From assembly GCF_024399475.1 (NCBI RefSeq), contig NZ_CP101620.1, positions 124,001-188,000 on the forward strand: DNA of 64,000 nucleotides. Direction: 5' to 3'. The notes beneath the pieces were generated by a model that ran no database searches, was not told the origin of the DNA, and saw only the letters and a list, made by a program, of their open reading frames with translations. The translations under genes were made by a program, and so were the position numbers. Positions 1 to 8,058 of this stretch are shown piece by piece; position 1 is the stretch's first letter, and every line of letters begins with the position of its first letter. Source of the DNA: Allocoprobacillus halotolerans (GTDB taxonomy: Bacteria; Bacillota_I; Bacilli_A; Erysipelotrichales; Coprobacillaceae).

Positions 1-945
1 AACACGAAGATTAAATTCAGTCTCTTTGATTTTTTCTTTCATATCAGAGCCACCACCATACGCATAAAACGTTGTGTCATTTGGATCAAATGCCGGTCTT
101 ACAGACTTGTTTTTGCCGTTTGTAACTGGAGTCACATTGATAACGGACGGATCAAGAAAAAGTCTTTTCTTTCCTAACTGGAATTCATTAAAATATGAAT
201 CAAACTTTTCATCACAGTCCATCATTTCATCTAGTGCATTGGCAAAAACTGCCATTCCCATAGGCTCATCAATATCAGAGTTATTAACCATGTTCGGCTT
301 AATAATTTGGAACAAAGGCACAGGAGAATAGATAATCCTCTGTACATCATCTGGAATCTTATCAATGCTATAATTTCCGCCTTTTTCTGCATCAAATATA
401 ATATTCTCAACTCTATATTGATTACCTACTTTTTCATGAATATTGACATAATATTTACTGTCGCCTATTTGACTTGCAAAGGCTACATCTATAATTCTTC
501 CATTTCTTATTCGTAAAGGAAAAATCATATTGCCATTAATATAATCAATCTGGCATCCGCTTTGTGTTGAAGCTGAAGCATATTCAACAAATGCGCCTGT
601 TCCTAACGCAAAGCTCAATTCAATGAGTGCATTTGACTGTGCCTGAAAGTCATTTTCACTAAGACAACCCTCAAGAATATCCTGATAAGCATCATCAACT
701 GTAATTTTCACTTTTTCATTTAACAACAAATCAGCCCAGTCCTCACAGCTCTTTTTTGCCATTCCCAGTGATTTCTTTGTTCTTTTGACTTCCTTTATAC
801 CATTATAAATCACATATTCATGAAAGGAATCAACTTTGCCACGATACCATTCTCTCCATAACTGCATATGTTCCCTATGATTCAGTGAGGTCTGAACATC
901 ATAGCCTAATTTTTCAAGAAAATCTCTCACATCACTTGCTATCAT
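1..945 (-). CDS. Phage portal protein (N-terminal part; runs off the window)
   Basis: The minus strand is open from an ATG at 945 to the window edge. The start follows a strong GGGAGGTG ribosome site. The protein begins MIASDVRDFLEKLGY and contains SLGMAKKSCEDWADLLLNEK, a segment typical of A118/SPP1-like portal proteins. The portal forms the dodecameric ring at the capsid vertex through which DNA is packaged. It lies directly downstream of the large terminase with 13 bp between, the classical packaging order. The C-terminal part lies outside the window. The family call is from pattern recognition of the N-terminal region. Confidence 0.8.
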   Translation of the reverse strand, partial: MIASDVRDFLEKLGYDVQTSLNHREHMQLWREWYRGKVDSFHEYVIYNGIKEVKRTKKSLGMAKKSCEDWADLLLNEKVKITVDDAYQDILEGCLSENDFQAQSNALIELSFALGTGAFVEYASASTQSGCQIDYINGNMIFPLRIRNGRIIDVAFASQIGDSKYYVNIHEKVGNQYRVENIIFDAEKGGNYSIDKIPDDVQRIIYSPVPLFQIIKPNMVNNSDIDEPMGMAVFANALDEMMDCDEKFDSYFNEFQLGKKRLFLDPSVINVTPVTNGKNKSVRPAFDPNDTTFYAYGGGSDMKEKIKETEFNLRV

Positions 946-958
946 TATTTCACCTCCC

Positions 959-2290
959 TTAATCGTTCAACATTGGAAGCATGTTGACTATATAATCCCA
1001 AGCTCCCATGACAGCATATCTCGTCGCATCCTGGCAATGATCGTTTTGTTTGATTGGTTTCTCTTTTCCTTTATCTATAGAATCTGGATCATAACTATAT
1101 AGATACATTTCTTTTTCTAGTTCCTTTTGATAGATGCTTAATTTCAGGACATAAAAAATAAGCAGTTTCTGAACTCTGCTTATCCCTAAATCAACTGTGT
1201 TATCTATTTTTGGAAATATCACTTCTGGACATACACGCTTAATTTCTTCAGCGAGTCCAACTGCTGATGGATCAATGCATGCATAAACTGGCATCTCTCC
1301 AAATGTATCATATATAGAATCAATGAAATCACGAAAATCACCAGCATATTCACTAGGACTCTTCTGAACACCTGTATCTCTTCCAGAGTGATAATATTCA
1401 AATAGTCCCTGAAATTTCTTGTTATAGAAATCTAACCCATAGGCTTCATAAGTCGTTGCGTTCAATTGTCCTGCGTCTATACCCACGAACAACAAATCAT
1501 ATGCTATTGATTTTTTGGGGTCCACAACATGCTTCTCCGGATTGAACATATAATAAATCAGATCATCCAATCCAACTGATTTTCCAAGCCAAATCCAGTT
1601 ATACATTTTCTCATCTGCCTGTTTCATTGCGTTGGCTTCATCAATCAGCTTTTGTCCAAGCCATGACACAGGAACGTCCTGATATGTGACATGTATATGA
1701 ATGCAATCATTTCTCTGTTCCATCTTATGACACCACTCATTAATTGGTGCTTTTGGATTCTTGGGTGGATTATATAGATAAAGCATTCTAAAATCCTTAT
1801 CATTACCACGAACGAATGTGGCTACAATGTTATTTATCTCATCTTCGCCTTCACCCTTGTCAAAAAACTCCGTCAACTCATCAAGGACAACAAGCTTTAT
1901 AGCGTTATTTTCATCAATCATACCTTTTGTATCATCCACGCTGTCAGAACCAGTAAAATAAATGGTGTTTGAGTTCTTTAGGTTGGTAATACGCATGGGC
2001 TTTTTTGTAATCTTGAAATACTTTTTATTCAGTTTAAGCCTCTTCATAGCGCGCAGGCATTCTTTGAATACAGTTTTTTCAAGCTTCACATGATGCTTTC
2101 TCATAATGACAACCGCTGTACCTGCTTCTCCTGCAATGAGATAATCAGATAATATTCCCATATATGAAGATTTAGTACCAGCACGCCCAGATGTTAAAAT
2201 CTGATGCATATGATCAACATCATTGAATAGGGCATGAAACTTTGGAATGATGATGTCTGATAATTTAACCTCTTGGTAAATCATTGACAA
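959..2290 (-). CDS. terL: Terminase large subunit (PBSX/SPP1-type)
   Basis: A 443-residue packaging ATPase/nuclease that pumps DNA into the prohead and cuts concatemers. Visible motifs: a degenerate Walker A near residues 34-41 (SGRAGTKSS), a Walker B with the catalytic acids (KLVVLDELTEF, about residues 132-142), and the RNase H-type nuclease start FVGIDAGQ (about 269-276), with later acidic positions (IDPSA; NDHCQDA). It overlaps the small subunit by 26 bp, implying translational coupling. The listed start is a TTG six bases after AAGGAG. An ATG two codons later (2284) is the alternative. Length is normal for the family. Confidence 0.93.
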   Translation of the reverse strand: MSMIYQEVKLSDIIIPKFHALFNDVDHMHQILTSGRAGTKSSYMGILSDYLIAGEAGTAVVIMRKHHVKLEKTVFKECLRAMKRLKLNKKYFKITKKPMRITNLKNSNTIYFTGSDSVDDTKGMIDENNAIKLVVLDELTEFFDKGEGEDEINNIVATFVRGNDKDFRMLYLYNPPKNPKAPINEWCHKMEQRNDCIHIHVTYQDVPVSWLGQKLIDEANAMKQADEKMYNWIWLGKSVGLDDLIYYMFNPEKHVVDPKKSIAYDLLFVGIDAGQLNATTYEAYGLDFYNKKFQGLFEYYHSGRDTGVQKSPSEYAGDFRDFIDSIYDTFGEMPVYACIDPSAVGLAEEIKRVCPEVIFPKIDNTVDLGISRVQKLLIFYVLKLSIYQKELEKEMYLYSYDPDSIDKGKEKPIKQNDHCQDATRYAVMGAWDYIVNMLPMLND

Positions 2291-2944
2291 TCATAACTCC
2301 TTCCTCAGTGTCATTTTCGTTTGTCTTTGCACTAACCGCATTAATTTGAGCACGAATAAGATTAACACGTTCTTTCTGCTCCTCAGTAACCATATCCCAA
2401 TTTTTGTGAAGCATATCATTATACTGCTTTATCATGCTTTCTAGAGTTTTCATGGCACGACTCTGAGCAGATAGAAAAGTAGCCTGCTTATCCCAGGCTT
2501 GTTGAACTTCCCAGCGTTCACCAACAACATTGCCATCCTTTTCTTCGATCTTCTCAATAGTCTTATCTTGCTGATCATGTACATACATGAGCTTTTGAGC
2601 ACGAATAATTGCTGCAAATTGCAATTGGATATTCATCCACAATGTATCAATTTCATTTGTTGGCATTTCTCCAATAATCTGCTGAGTTTCTTCTGGCAAC
2701 CATTTAGAAAAAAAGCCATGCTTTTCCGCATGCTTGTTACCTGGAGGACCAGTTGCATTTTTATTGCCTAGGGGTGCACCCTTTTTCTTCTTTGGGGGTG
2801 CACCCTCTTTTTATCCATCTTATTCCAGTGGCGAGTTTTCCATGACTTGACTGTATTAATTGAAACATTGTATTTTTCGGCTATTTCCTTTCGCTTAAGG
2901 CCTTTCTTATAATCCTCATAGGCAAGTTCCCAGTTCTCTTTCAA
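2265..2944 (-). CDS. terS: Terminase small subunit, split by a one-base shift
   Basis: The N-terminal part ([26 protein letters not shown]) is a homeodomain-like HTH that binds the phage pac site. The middle carries the family signature [18 protein letters not shown], and the C-terminal part is helical. The HTH part and the rest lie in different frames. The break is at a five-base T run (2808-2812 on the plus strand). One more base gives [20 protein letters not shown] and an intact protein of 226 residues. The start is probably TTG 2944, twelve bases after AGGAGG, because the upstream ATG at 2992 lies inside a terminator. A GGGTGCACCC palindrome occurs twice here as part of the coding repeat. 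Confidence 0.82.
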
Positions 2945-2977
2945 GTCATACCACCACCTCCTATTTGTCGTTTTGGG

Positions 2978-3008
2978 TAAAAGAAAAACCACAGCAGTGT
3001 GTGGTTTT
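2978..3008 (-). terminator. Rho-independent terminator
   Basis: Read on the minus strand, AAAACCACA and TGTGGTTTT form a 9-bp stem around a six-base loop, followed by TCTTTT. It lies between the putative nuclease gene and the terminase genes. It therefore ends the nuclease transcript and separates it from the packaging operon. Confidence 0.75.
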
Positions 3009-3056
3009 AATTGATTTTTTCAACTGTTAATAATCCTGTATTTGTTTCTAATATAT

Positions 3057-4222
3057 CTATAATTTTTTTCTATTTAATTCTCCACTCAAATATTTCTCAA
3101 ACATTCTTAAAAGTGTAATTGTTTCAATAATTAAACTTTTATTCCTAATTGCAAGTTCAATAGCATTATTATGCACTTCTTCTCTTTGAGATAATGGTTT
3201 ATTTCTTTGATGATCAATAATAAGCAATGATACTATATTTTCTTTATCAACTTCATGTTCATCAATATAATTTTGTACATGGATATCTAATTGGGATACA
3301 TTTGCATTTTTTACATTAGATGTTACTCCCTTTATTTCACCAATAAATACTTTATCATCAATCTCAAAATTAAAATCTTCTTTTTTTACATCATTAAATC
3401 CAGATAAGTCACATCCTAACATTTGTTCCAATATTTCAAATACAACATCAACCAGCTCATCCCCTGAAGTATAAAGAATAGATTTGTATCTCATATTTCT
3501 TTTTAACACTTTTTTTGCATTATCAATATCTTTACTTGCATTTTTTATAATTTCTGTTTTATCGTCGATAATTTCTAATTGCCTTGCATCGTCAAACATT
3601 TGTTCCTCCTTAATCCAATCAGGTTCTTCTTCTTTGTCTACTATTAAATGTATTTGTTTAAAAAATTTAATTAACTGATCATAAGTTGAAATATTTAATG
3701 TTGATAATATAACCTTGTTACATTTTATAGTTGTTGGCCTTTCACTTTTTTCTGACAGTGTCAATACGTTACTTGCATTATAAAAACAAAATGATGCATT
3801 TATATTTTCATCACCAATTTTTGTAATAGTATTTTCGTAAATTATTTTAAGATCTGCTATTGGTCTATATAAATAATTTAATATGTGTGATTTTAAAGTA
3901 CCTATTATGTCTTTTAATTCGTGATATTTTCTATATCTACCATCATAATCAATGTGATAATATAGTTTTAAATTCTGTGGAAAAAAACAATAATTGACGC
4001 TTTTTTACTAAGTCCTATCATGTCTGAGATACTGATAAAATCATTCATAATATTTACGTAAGAAAAACTATTACCATTATTTCTCCAAATCTTTTCATCC
4101 TTTAAATCTATAACATTTATATCAAAATCATCTAATGATCGTGCATCATGTATTTTATTTAGAACAATATCTTTTCCATTAAAATTTTCTTCATTTCCTG
4201 AGTATGTAAGTATTTGAATCAT
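3057..4222 (-). CDS. Putative PD-(D/E)XK-type nuclease, cargo gene (one-base shift)
   Basis: Two frames join at a seven-base A run (3981-3987 on the plus strand). One added base gives a continuous protein of 388 residues. The C-terminal third has a hydrophobic strand, then an acidic residue, then FIGEIKG, followed by QLDIHVQNY. This resembles the D-(D/E)xK core of restriction-endonuclease-fold proteins with a C-terminal helix Q residue. The N-terminal half is not recognised. The gene has its own promoter and terminator and sits between terminase genes and a toxin-antitoxin pair, a place where phages often carry defence or exclusion genes. The nuclease assignment is an inference from motif shape. 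The biological role is unknown. Confidence 0.5.
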
Positions 4223-4387
4223 ATTTATTTCCCCTTCCCATTTGTATTTATTCTACACCATTTTCCCTTTTAAAGCGACACCACAAGCAGAAAAAATGTA
4301 TGTTTAAAGGGGATTTCAAAATGAACTCTATGTCTAGCTGGCTTATTATTATATGAAAGGTTGGTAAAATGTGATGTCGCCATAAAA

Positions 4388-4500
4388 GAAAAAGAACACT
4401 TACGTGCTCTTTCACAAGGGATATTCAAATTATCGGGGAAACGTTCATCCATCTTTGCCAGTTCCTGACATTATAATAATATCATACTATGCGATTAACA
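4388..4500 (-). promoter_or_regulatory. Promoter and terminator-like leader upstream of the putative nuclease gene
   Basis: The 420-bp gap 4223-4641 has no convincing gene. On the minus strand it holds a TATAAT box (4470-4475) with a weak TTAATC 17 bp upstream (4493-4498). About 60 bases downstream lies a hairpin with arms AAAGAGCAC/GTGTTCTTT (4391-4412) followed by TTCTTTT. Together these would make a short terminated leader before the gene starting at 4222. A 60-codon open frame overlaps it (4270-4452), but its sequence looks like non-coding DNA. Confidence 0.4.
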
Positions 4501-4596
4501 TGTTTAACATTTTTAACATCTTTTCAGTTTACATAACTTTTTTTGTGATATACTATAAGTGAATTAAGAAGTGACTGCATAATGCATCATTAACAG

Positions 4597-4626
4597 AAAC
4601 GAGAGGACGGCAATCCTCTCGTTTTT
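4597..4626 (+). terminator. Strong hairpin terminator, probably used from both sides
   Basis: AAACGAGAGGA and TCCTCTCGTTT form an 11-bp stem around CGGCAA, followed by TTT on the plus strand. It sits 15 bp beyond the stop codon of the minus-strand GNAT toxin gene and could end that transcript. On the plus strand a TTTACA/TATACT pair (4528-4554, 15-bp spacing) would give a transcript of about 65 nt ending here. That makes a small RNA possible but unproven. Confidence 0.6.
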
Positions 4627-4641
4627 ATATCTAAATTCTTT

Positions 4642-5262
4642 TTATTTAGCTCCAACCAATTCGTTTTCTTGTTCTTCTTGTGATAAAACTTCTTCTAAAA
4701 TTTTATTTGTTGGTAATAAATAAATCAACATATCATCTTTTTTCTTAAATAATTGAAATCCAAATTTCTCATAATATCTTTTAAGATTTTCATCATCTTT
4801 GCAGTCAACATGCGTAACTACACTAGGGAAAATCATATGTATATCTTTAATCCTTGAAAAAACTAAGCTCATTAAGATATCTCCAGTTATATATTCATTA
4901 TAACCATTTGTATAATTTTTGGCTAGCTGCCCAATTAACAAAGTTTTTATATTTTTTCCTATAGGATACGTTGTCCCAAACAATTTCTTTCTATGTCTAG
5001 ATTTTAAAGAATCACTTAACTCAACATTACTTTGACCTAACGCATATACAGCGACTAAATATGTTTTTCCATATGATGGTTGTGCATATACAAGATAGGT
5101 TCTAGCCAATCCAACTCTTTCAAATTCATAAGCTTTATAGTGAATAAAATATTCAACATCAGGATTTAAAGGACAAGAAAAATCGGAAAGAATTTTCATT
5201 ATTTCATCCTTTCCGATTTTTTGATTAATCATATCATATAAGGATATAGTTCTATATATCAT
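4642..5262 (-). CDS. GNAT acetyltransferase toxin of a type II toxin-antitoxin pair
   Basis: A 206-residue GNAT-fold protein. The acetyl-CoA loop region reads IGQLAKNYTNGYNEYITGDI and the C-terminal core reads DDENLKRYYEKFGFQLF, which is typical of the fold. The N-terminal half (VEYFIHYKAYEFERVGLARTY) resembles Firmicutes GNAT toxins that acetylate charged tRNA. Its ATG overlaps the stop codon of a small basic gene upstream (ATGATATATAG), the usual antitoxin-toxin layout. No other function in the phage late region is suggested. The toxic activity is inferred from context and family style. Confidence 0.7.
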   Translation of the reverse strand: MIYRTISLYDMINQKIGKDEIMKILSDFSCPLNPDVEYFIHYKAYEFERVGLARTYLVYAQPSYGKTYLVAVYALGQSNVELSDSLKSRHRKKLFGTTYPIGKNIKTLLIGQLAKNYTNGYNEYITGDILMSLVFSRIKDIHMIFPSVVTHVDCKDDENLKRYYEKFGFQLFKKKDDMLIYLLPTNKILEEVLSQEEQENELVGAK

Positions 5263-5428
5263 TTTTATTAATTCCTAACATGTTTAAAATAGCTTTTTTC
5301 CCTTTAACATCTTGATGACCAATCACTTTTTTTGTTTTTACTTTTTTTGTTTTGTTCATGATATTATGGAATCTATTAACATCTGAACGTTCGATTACAT
5401 AAGTATCAGTGAAACTTTTTGTTGCCAT
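5252..5428 (-). CDS. Small antitoxin partner of the GNAT toxin
   Basis: A 58-residue protein starting MATKSFTDTYVIERSDVNRF with a Lys-rich middle and the tail KKAILNMLGINKND. MATKSFT-type small proteins commonly precede GNAT toxins in Firmicutes. They combine an N-terminal DNA-binding strand with a C-terminal toxin-neutralising segment. The ATG follows GGAGGAGATATT. The gene overlaps the toxin start by 11 bp. It would neutralise the toxin and autorepress the operon. The assignment rests on context and N-terminal similarity recalled from memory. Confidence 0.65.
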   Translation of the reverse strand: MATKSFTDTYVIERSDVNRFHNIMNKTKKVKTKKVIGHQDVKGKKAILNMLGINKNDI

Positions 5429-5530
5429 AATATCTCCTCCTTCTAGTATAGATAACTTCTATACGTATGTATTGTACCATAAGTCATATAATAATATCCA
5501 TACTTTGTCAATATATTTTTTATTTTTTTA

Positions 5531-5893
5531 CTATCTAGCCAGATATCCATATATAGCTTTTCTAATGAGTCTTTTCACATGAACAGAAGAGAAATGAACT
5601 TTATTACCAATTGCCGTATAACTTTGCTTTTCTATATACCTTTCATAGATTAGCACCTTATCAATACCTATAAAATTTTTTTCAATAAACTGTTCTATTT
5701 CTTTCTGTTGCTCCCTGCATTCTTCAATCTTCTGCATGTATACCAGCATCATATCATCCTGTGCTGTGCCTTTTTCTTCCTGAGAATAAGAAATGGCCTT
5801 CAGTCCACCCATCTTGTTCTCATACAGAATTATATCGTATCTAAGGCTTTGATATTTTTTTAGATAGTTTTCAACCTTTTCATACGAATCCAT
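5531..5893 (-). CDS. RinA/ArpU-like phage transcriptional regulator (DUF1492-type)
   Basis: A 120-residue protein with an N-terminal coiled coil (residues 1-70) and a C-terminal sigma-70 region 4-like HTH (VLIYERYIEKQSYTAIGNKVHFSSVHVKRLIRKAI). Proteins of this kind activate late phage transcription or packaging genes. It sits at the boundary between early and late genes, immediately before packaging genes in transcription order, as expected for that role. Confidence 0.75.
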   Translation of the reverse strand: MDSYEKVENYLKKYQSLRYDIILYENKMGGLKAISYSQEEKGTAQDDMMLVYMQKIEECREQQKEIEQFIEKNFIGIDKVLIYERYIEKQSYTAIGNKVHFSSVHVKRLIRKAIYGYLAR

Positions 5894-5896
5894 TTC

Positions 5897-6013
5897 CTAG
5901 TCCTCCTGATCAGCACGTCTAATATCTGCATAAACAATAATCCCACCAACAACCAGCAGTGCTGTTTCTAGCATTCCAAGTCCTGCGAAGAAATTAATAA
6001 GCCAGTTAGGCAT
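5897..6013 (-). CDS. Small single-pass membrane protein
   Basis: A 38-residue protein: a short amphipathic start (MPNWLINFFAGLGM), one hydrophobic segment (LETALLVVGGIIVYA) and a charged tail (DIRRADQED). The ATG follows GAGAGGAG with eight bases between. It is embedded in a chain of overlapping small phage genes. Function unknown. Confidence 0.6.
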   Translation of the reverse strand: MPNWLINFFAGLGMLETALLVVGGIIVYADIRRADQED

Positions 6014-6027
6014 AGTCACAACTCCTC

Positions 6028-6162
6028 TCATAATAAATTTTTCAACATTAATTCAAGCTTCTTTATGTATTTATCTATAATCAGCTGCGTACAAGGAAGC
6101 TGAACGAATTCTCTTTGCTGATACAAATCAATGAGCTGTTTCATCAAATCTTGTTTATTCAT
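6028..6162 (-). CDS. Small phage protein, unknown function
   Basis: A 44-residue protein (MNKQDLMKQLIDLYQQREFV start), predicted helical. Its ATG overlaps the stop of the upstream gene (AAAATGA), so it is translated by coupling. No family recognised. Confidence 0.55.
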   Translation of the reverse strand: MNKQDLMKQLIDLYQQREFVQLPCTQLIIDKYIKKLELMLKNLL

Positions 6163-6455
6163 TTTAACAACTCGCTTTCTTCAACCTTTTCATAAGTTTT
6201 TTCGAATATATCTGGTTTACATGGATATATTTCGCCATTTATTCCTTTTATGATGTAATCATTTCTACTTGCTTTCATATCACCTTCGAGAGTATGTATA
6301 ATAAGTTCTTCATGTGGAACTCCTTTTCCGACTTGCCACGCAGAATCATTTACGTTATACGAGCATTTGCTGCCACAAAACTTCTTTACTTCGCTTGTGT
6401 TTCCTGTCCATTGAATAGCTTCAACTTCTACTGGTTTCTTTCTATACTTCATCAT
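6159..6455 (-). CDS. Conserved phage protein (KYRKKPVEVEAIQW family)
   Basis: A 98-residue protein opening with MMKYRKKPVEVEAIQWTGN and ending with NGEIYPCKPDIFEKTYEKVE. This pair of signatures is common to small conserved proteins of siphophages of low-GC Gram-positives. Function is not established. Start: either of two adjacent ATGs after GGAAGTGAAAG. It is part of a run of overlapping early genes. Confidence 0.7.
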   Translation of the reverse strand: MMKYRKKPVEVEAIQWTGNTSEVKKFCGSKCSYNVNDSAWQVGKGVPHEELIIHTLEGDMKASRNDYIIKGINGEIYPCKPDIFEKTYEKVEESELLK

Positions 6456-6458
6456 CTT

Positions 6459-6626
6459 TCACTTCCTTTTCTTCTCTAAATATTCACAAATCATTTCATA
6501 AATTGGCATAATCAGTAATTCATATAAAATCAAACAACCTGCAAATATAAAAGCAATTGTAACAATACCCCATACAATCCATATAATAATTATCAAAGAA
6601 TAAAATGTTGTATATAATTCTGTCAT
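6459..6626 (-). CDS. Small membrane protein
   Basis: A 55-residue protein with one long hydrophobic stretch (SLIIIIWIVWGIVTIAFIFA, then GCLILYELLIM) and a basic C-terminal end (EKKRK). The ATG overlaps the upstream stop (GAATGACA). Function unknown. It would lie in the inner face of the membrane if expressed. Confidence 0.55.
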   Translation of the reverse strand: MTELYTTFYSLIIIIWIVWGIVTIAFIFAGCLILYELLIMPIYEMICEYLEKKRK

Positions 6627-6973
6627 TCTTGATACTCCATAGCCTTTGTAACTGGGAAGAAACGTCCTTCTTCAAACACTGTTCTTAAAAATGTTAAATC
6701 ACCATTTTCAAACTCAATATCAATTTCACTATTCACGCTTTTTATTTTGAAAATCCATTCTGAATTATCATCCCAAACCCACATATTAGGTTTTAAATCT
6801 TCAAATTTGTATGGTTGATGATTAAATACGTATTGAATCAAACCATCAATTATATCTACATATTTATCTAAATCTTCGCCTGTTATGCAATCGGTTCCAA
6901 AAGTGTTATCCCATAATTTACTTAATGCAGTTTCACATTCTTCTTTAGTCAACATCTTCATCACTCCAATCAT
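6623..6973 (-). CDS. Hypothetical phage protein
   Basis: 116 residues, acidic. The C-terminal half (FEDLKPNMWVWDDNSEWIFKIKSV...IEFENGDLTFLRTVFEEGRFFPV) looks like a small beta-barrel, seen in other phage early proteins of unknown role. ATG candidates are at residues 1, 5 and 7, and the true start is uncertain. No catalytic motif seen. Confidence 0.55.
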   Translation of the reverse strand: MIGVMKMLTKEECETALSKLWDNTFGTDCITGEDLDKYVDIIDGLIQYVFNHQPYKFEDLKPNMWVWDDNSEWIFKIKSVNSEIDIEFENGDLTFLRTVFEEGRFFPVTKAMEYQE

Positions 6974-6979
6974 AAATTC

Positions 6980-7422
6980 TTAACCTTTCTTAACAAACAG
7001 CTCACCATTCTCACTTAAACATATGATCAATCGTTCCTGCTCATCATAATGTCTTATCACATGTATCTCATTGACCTGCGTATCGTCGTGATAAGCAACC
7101 TTATTCAAGGCATCCAGCACGACCTTGACCACATTATCTACGTCAGGTTTCTTTTTGGATTAAAAGCATTGCTCAACTTCAAAGCCTTATTTTTCTTTGT
7201 ATCACTCTTGTTTGGAGAAAAGCACACATACATGCTCATTCGTATGCTTTTATCAGAGATGTAATTTGTGTGCTTTAGGTAGCTGTTTTTAATCAGTTTT
7301 TCATATTCAACAGTTTTCTTATCTGTATAGGCAATACCCATTCTTGTAAATCTCGGCCTTCCCTTTCCACGGACACCTGGAACTTCAAAGATGAGTCCAC
7401 TCTCAGGCCATTGGGTCGCCAT
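6980..7422 (-). CDS. rusA: RusA-type Holliday junction resolvase (one-base shift)
   Basis: The N-terminal part (GLIFEVPGVRGKGRPRFTRMG) and the C-terminal part (PDVDNVVKVVLDALNKVAYHDDTQV) together form the RusA fold. They contain the conserved KPDxDN...DALN...DD catalytic acid pattern that cuts four-way junctions before packaging. The two parts are in different frames, broken at a five-T run (7152-7156). One more base gives NPKKKPDVDNVV and a 147-residue protein of normal length. The start ATG 7422 (MATQWPESG) lies inside the end of the preceding gene. Confidence 0.88.
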
Positions 7423-8053
7423 ATTCCTCGTCCTCGAATTCTTCAGGAGGTTCTTCAAATGACTCTTCTCGATTTTCCACATATGCTTCAATCTTCATCT
7501 GTGAACTGTCATTTTCATTAGGTACAACGGCAAATGCAGTAAAGATCAAAGAAATTTTAGACAGATCATCTTCTGTTTCAAATCTCAAATAATCATAGCC
7601 ATTATGAACATTGAATATATCAAACATTTTAAGATACCCGACATCATCATCACTGATCCATTTTCCTGTTACGGATGCTATTTTTGCTATCTTCTTGGTG
7701 TAGTGCTTATCCATCTCATCAACCCAGCTATCATCCATTCTACCCTCTACATAGGAAACAATATTATCTCTTGTTCTGGCATTGCTCAACGCATCACCTT
7801 CCACTTTATCAAGCACAAAAGATTTGTTGGGCAGTTGTTTCAGCTGATAGATGCACTTGTCAAAATCATATGCATCAATCAGTCTGTCTATATTTTCTAA
7901 TGATTCATATACACCACAATAACCAGGTGCATAGAAATATAATTTATCAAGCAATCCTGCAACATATGTTCTTTCATCTGTCTTTCCAAAAATCTTGTTA
8001 ACACAATCAAGAAACTTGTACAGTTGTCTTTCTTCTCTTGTTATCTTCATCAT
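7403..8053 (-). CDS. Hypothetical acidic protein at the end of the ubiquitin-like cassette
   Basis: 216 residues, strongly acidic at the C-terminus (residues 190-216). The tail EEYGDPMA ends with the same four residues as the phage RecT (DDDPMA). No JAB/MPN metalloprotease motif (EhxxH, SxxD) is present, so it is not an obvious deconjugating peptidase. It follows the E2-like gene by 5 bp and overlaps RusA, so it is cotranscribed with both. The role may lie with the conjugation cassette or with recombination. I do not recognise the family. Confidence 0.6.
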   Translation of the reverse strand: MMKITREERQLYKFLDCVNKIFGKTDERTYVAGLLDKLYFYAPGYCGVYESLENIDRLIDAYDFDKCIYQLKQLPNKSFVLDKVEGDALSNARTRDNIVSYVEGRMDDSWVDEMDKHYTKKIAKIASVTGKWISDDDVGYLKMFDIFNVHNGYDYLRFETEDDLSKISLIFTAFAVVPNENDSSQMKIEAYVENREESFEEPPEEFEDEEYGDPMA

Positions 8054-8058
8054 CGCTT

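Noticed and set aside
4270-4452. 60-codon minus-strand frame before the nuclease gene
   Set aside because: Its middle is a terminator hairpin, the protein has odd composition, and no convincing ribosome site or family was seen.
7403-8053. JAB-type deconjugating peptidase for the ubiquitin-like cassette
   Set aside because: No EhxxH...SxxD zinc motif in this protein or in the other cassette genes.
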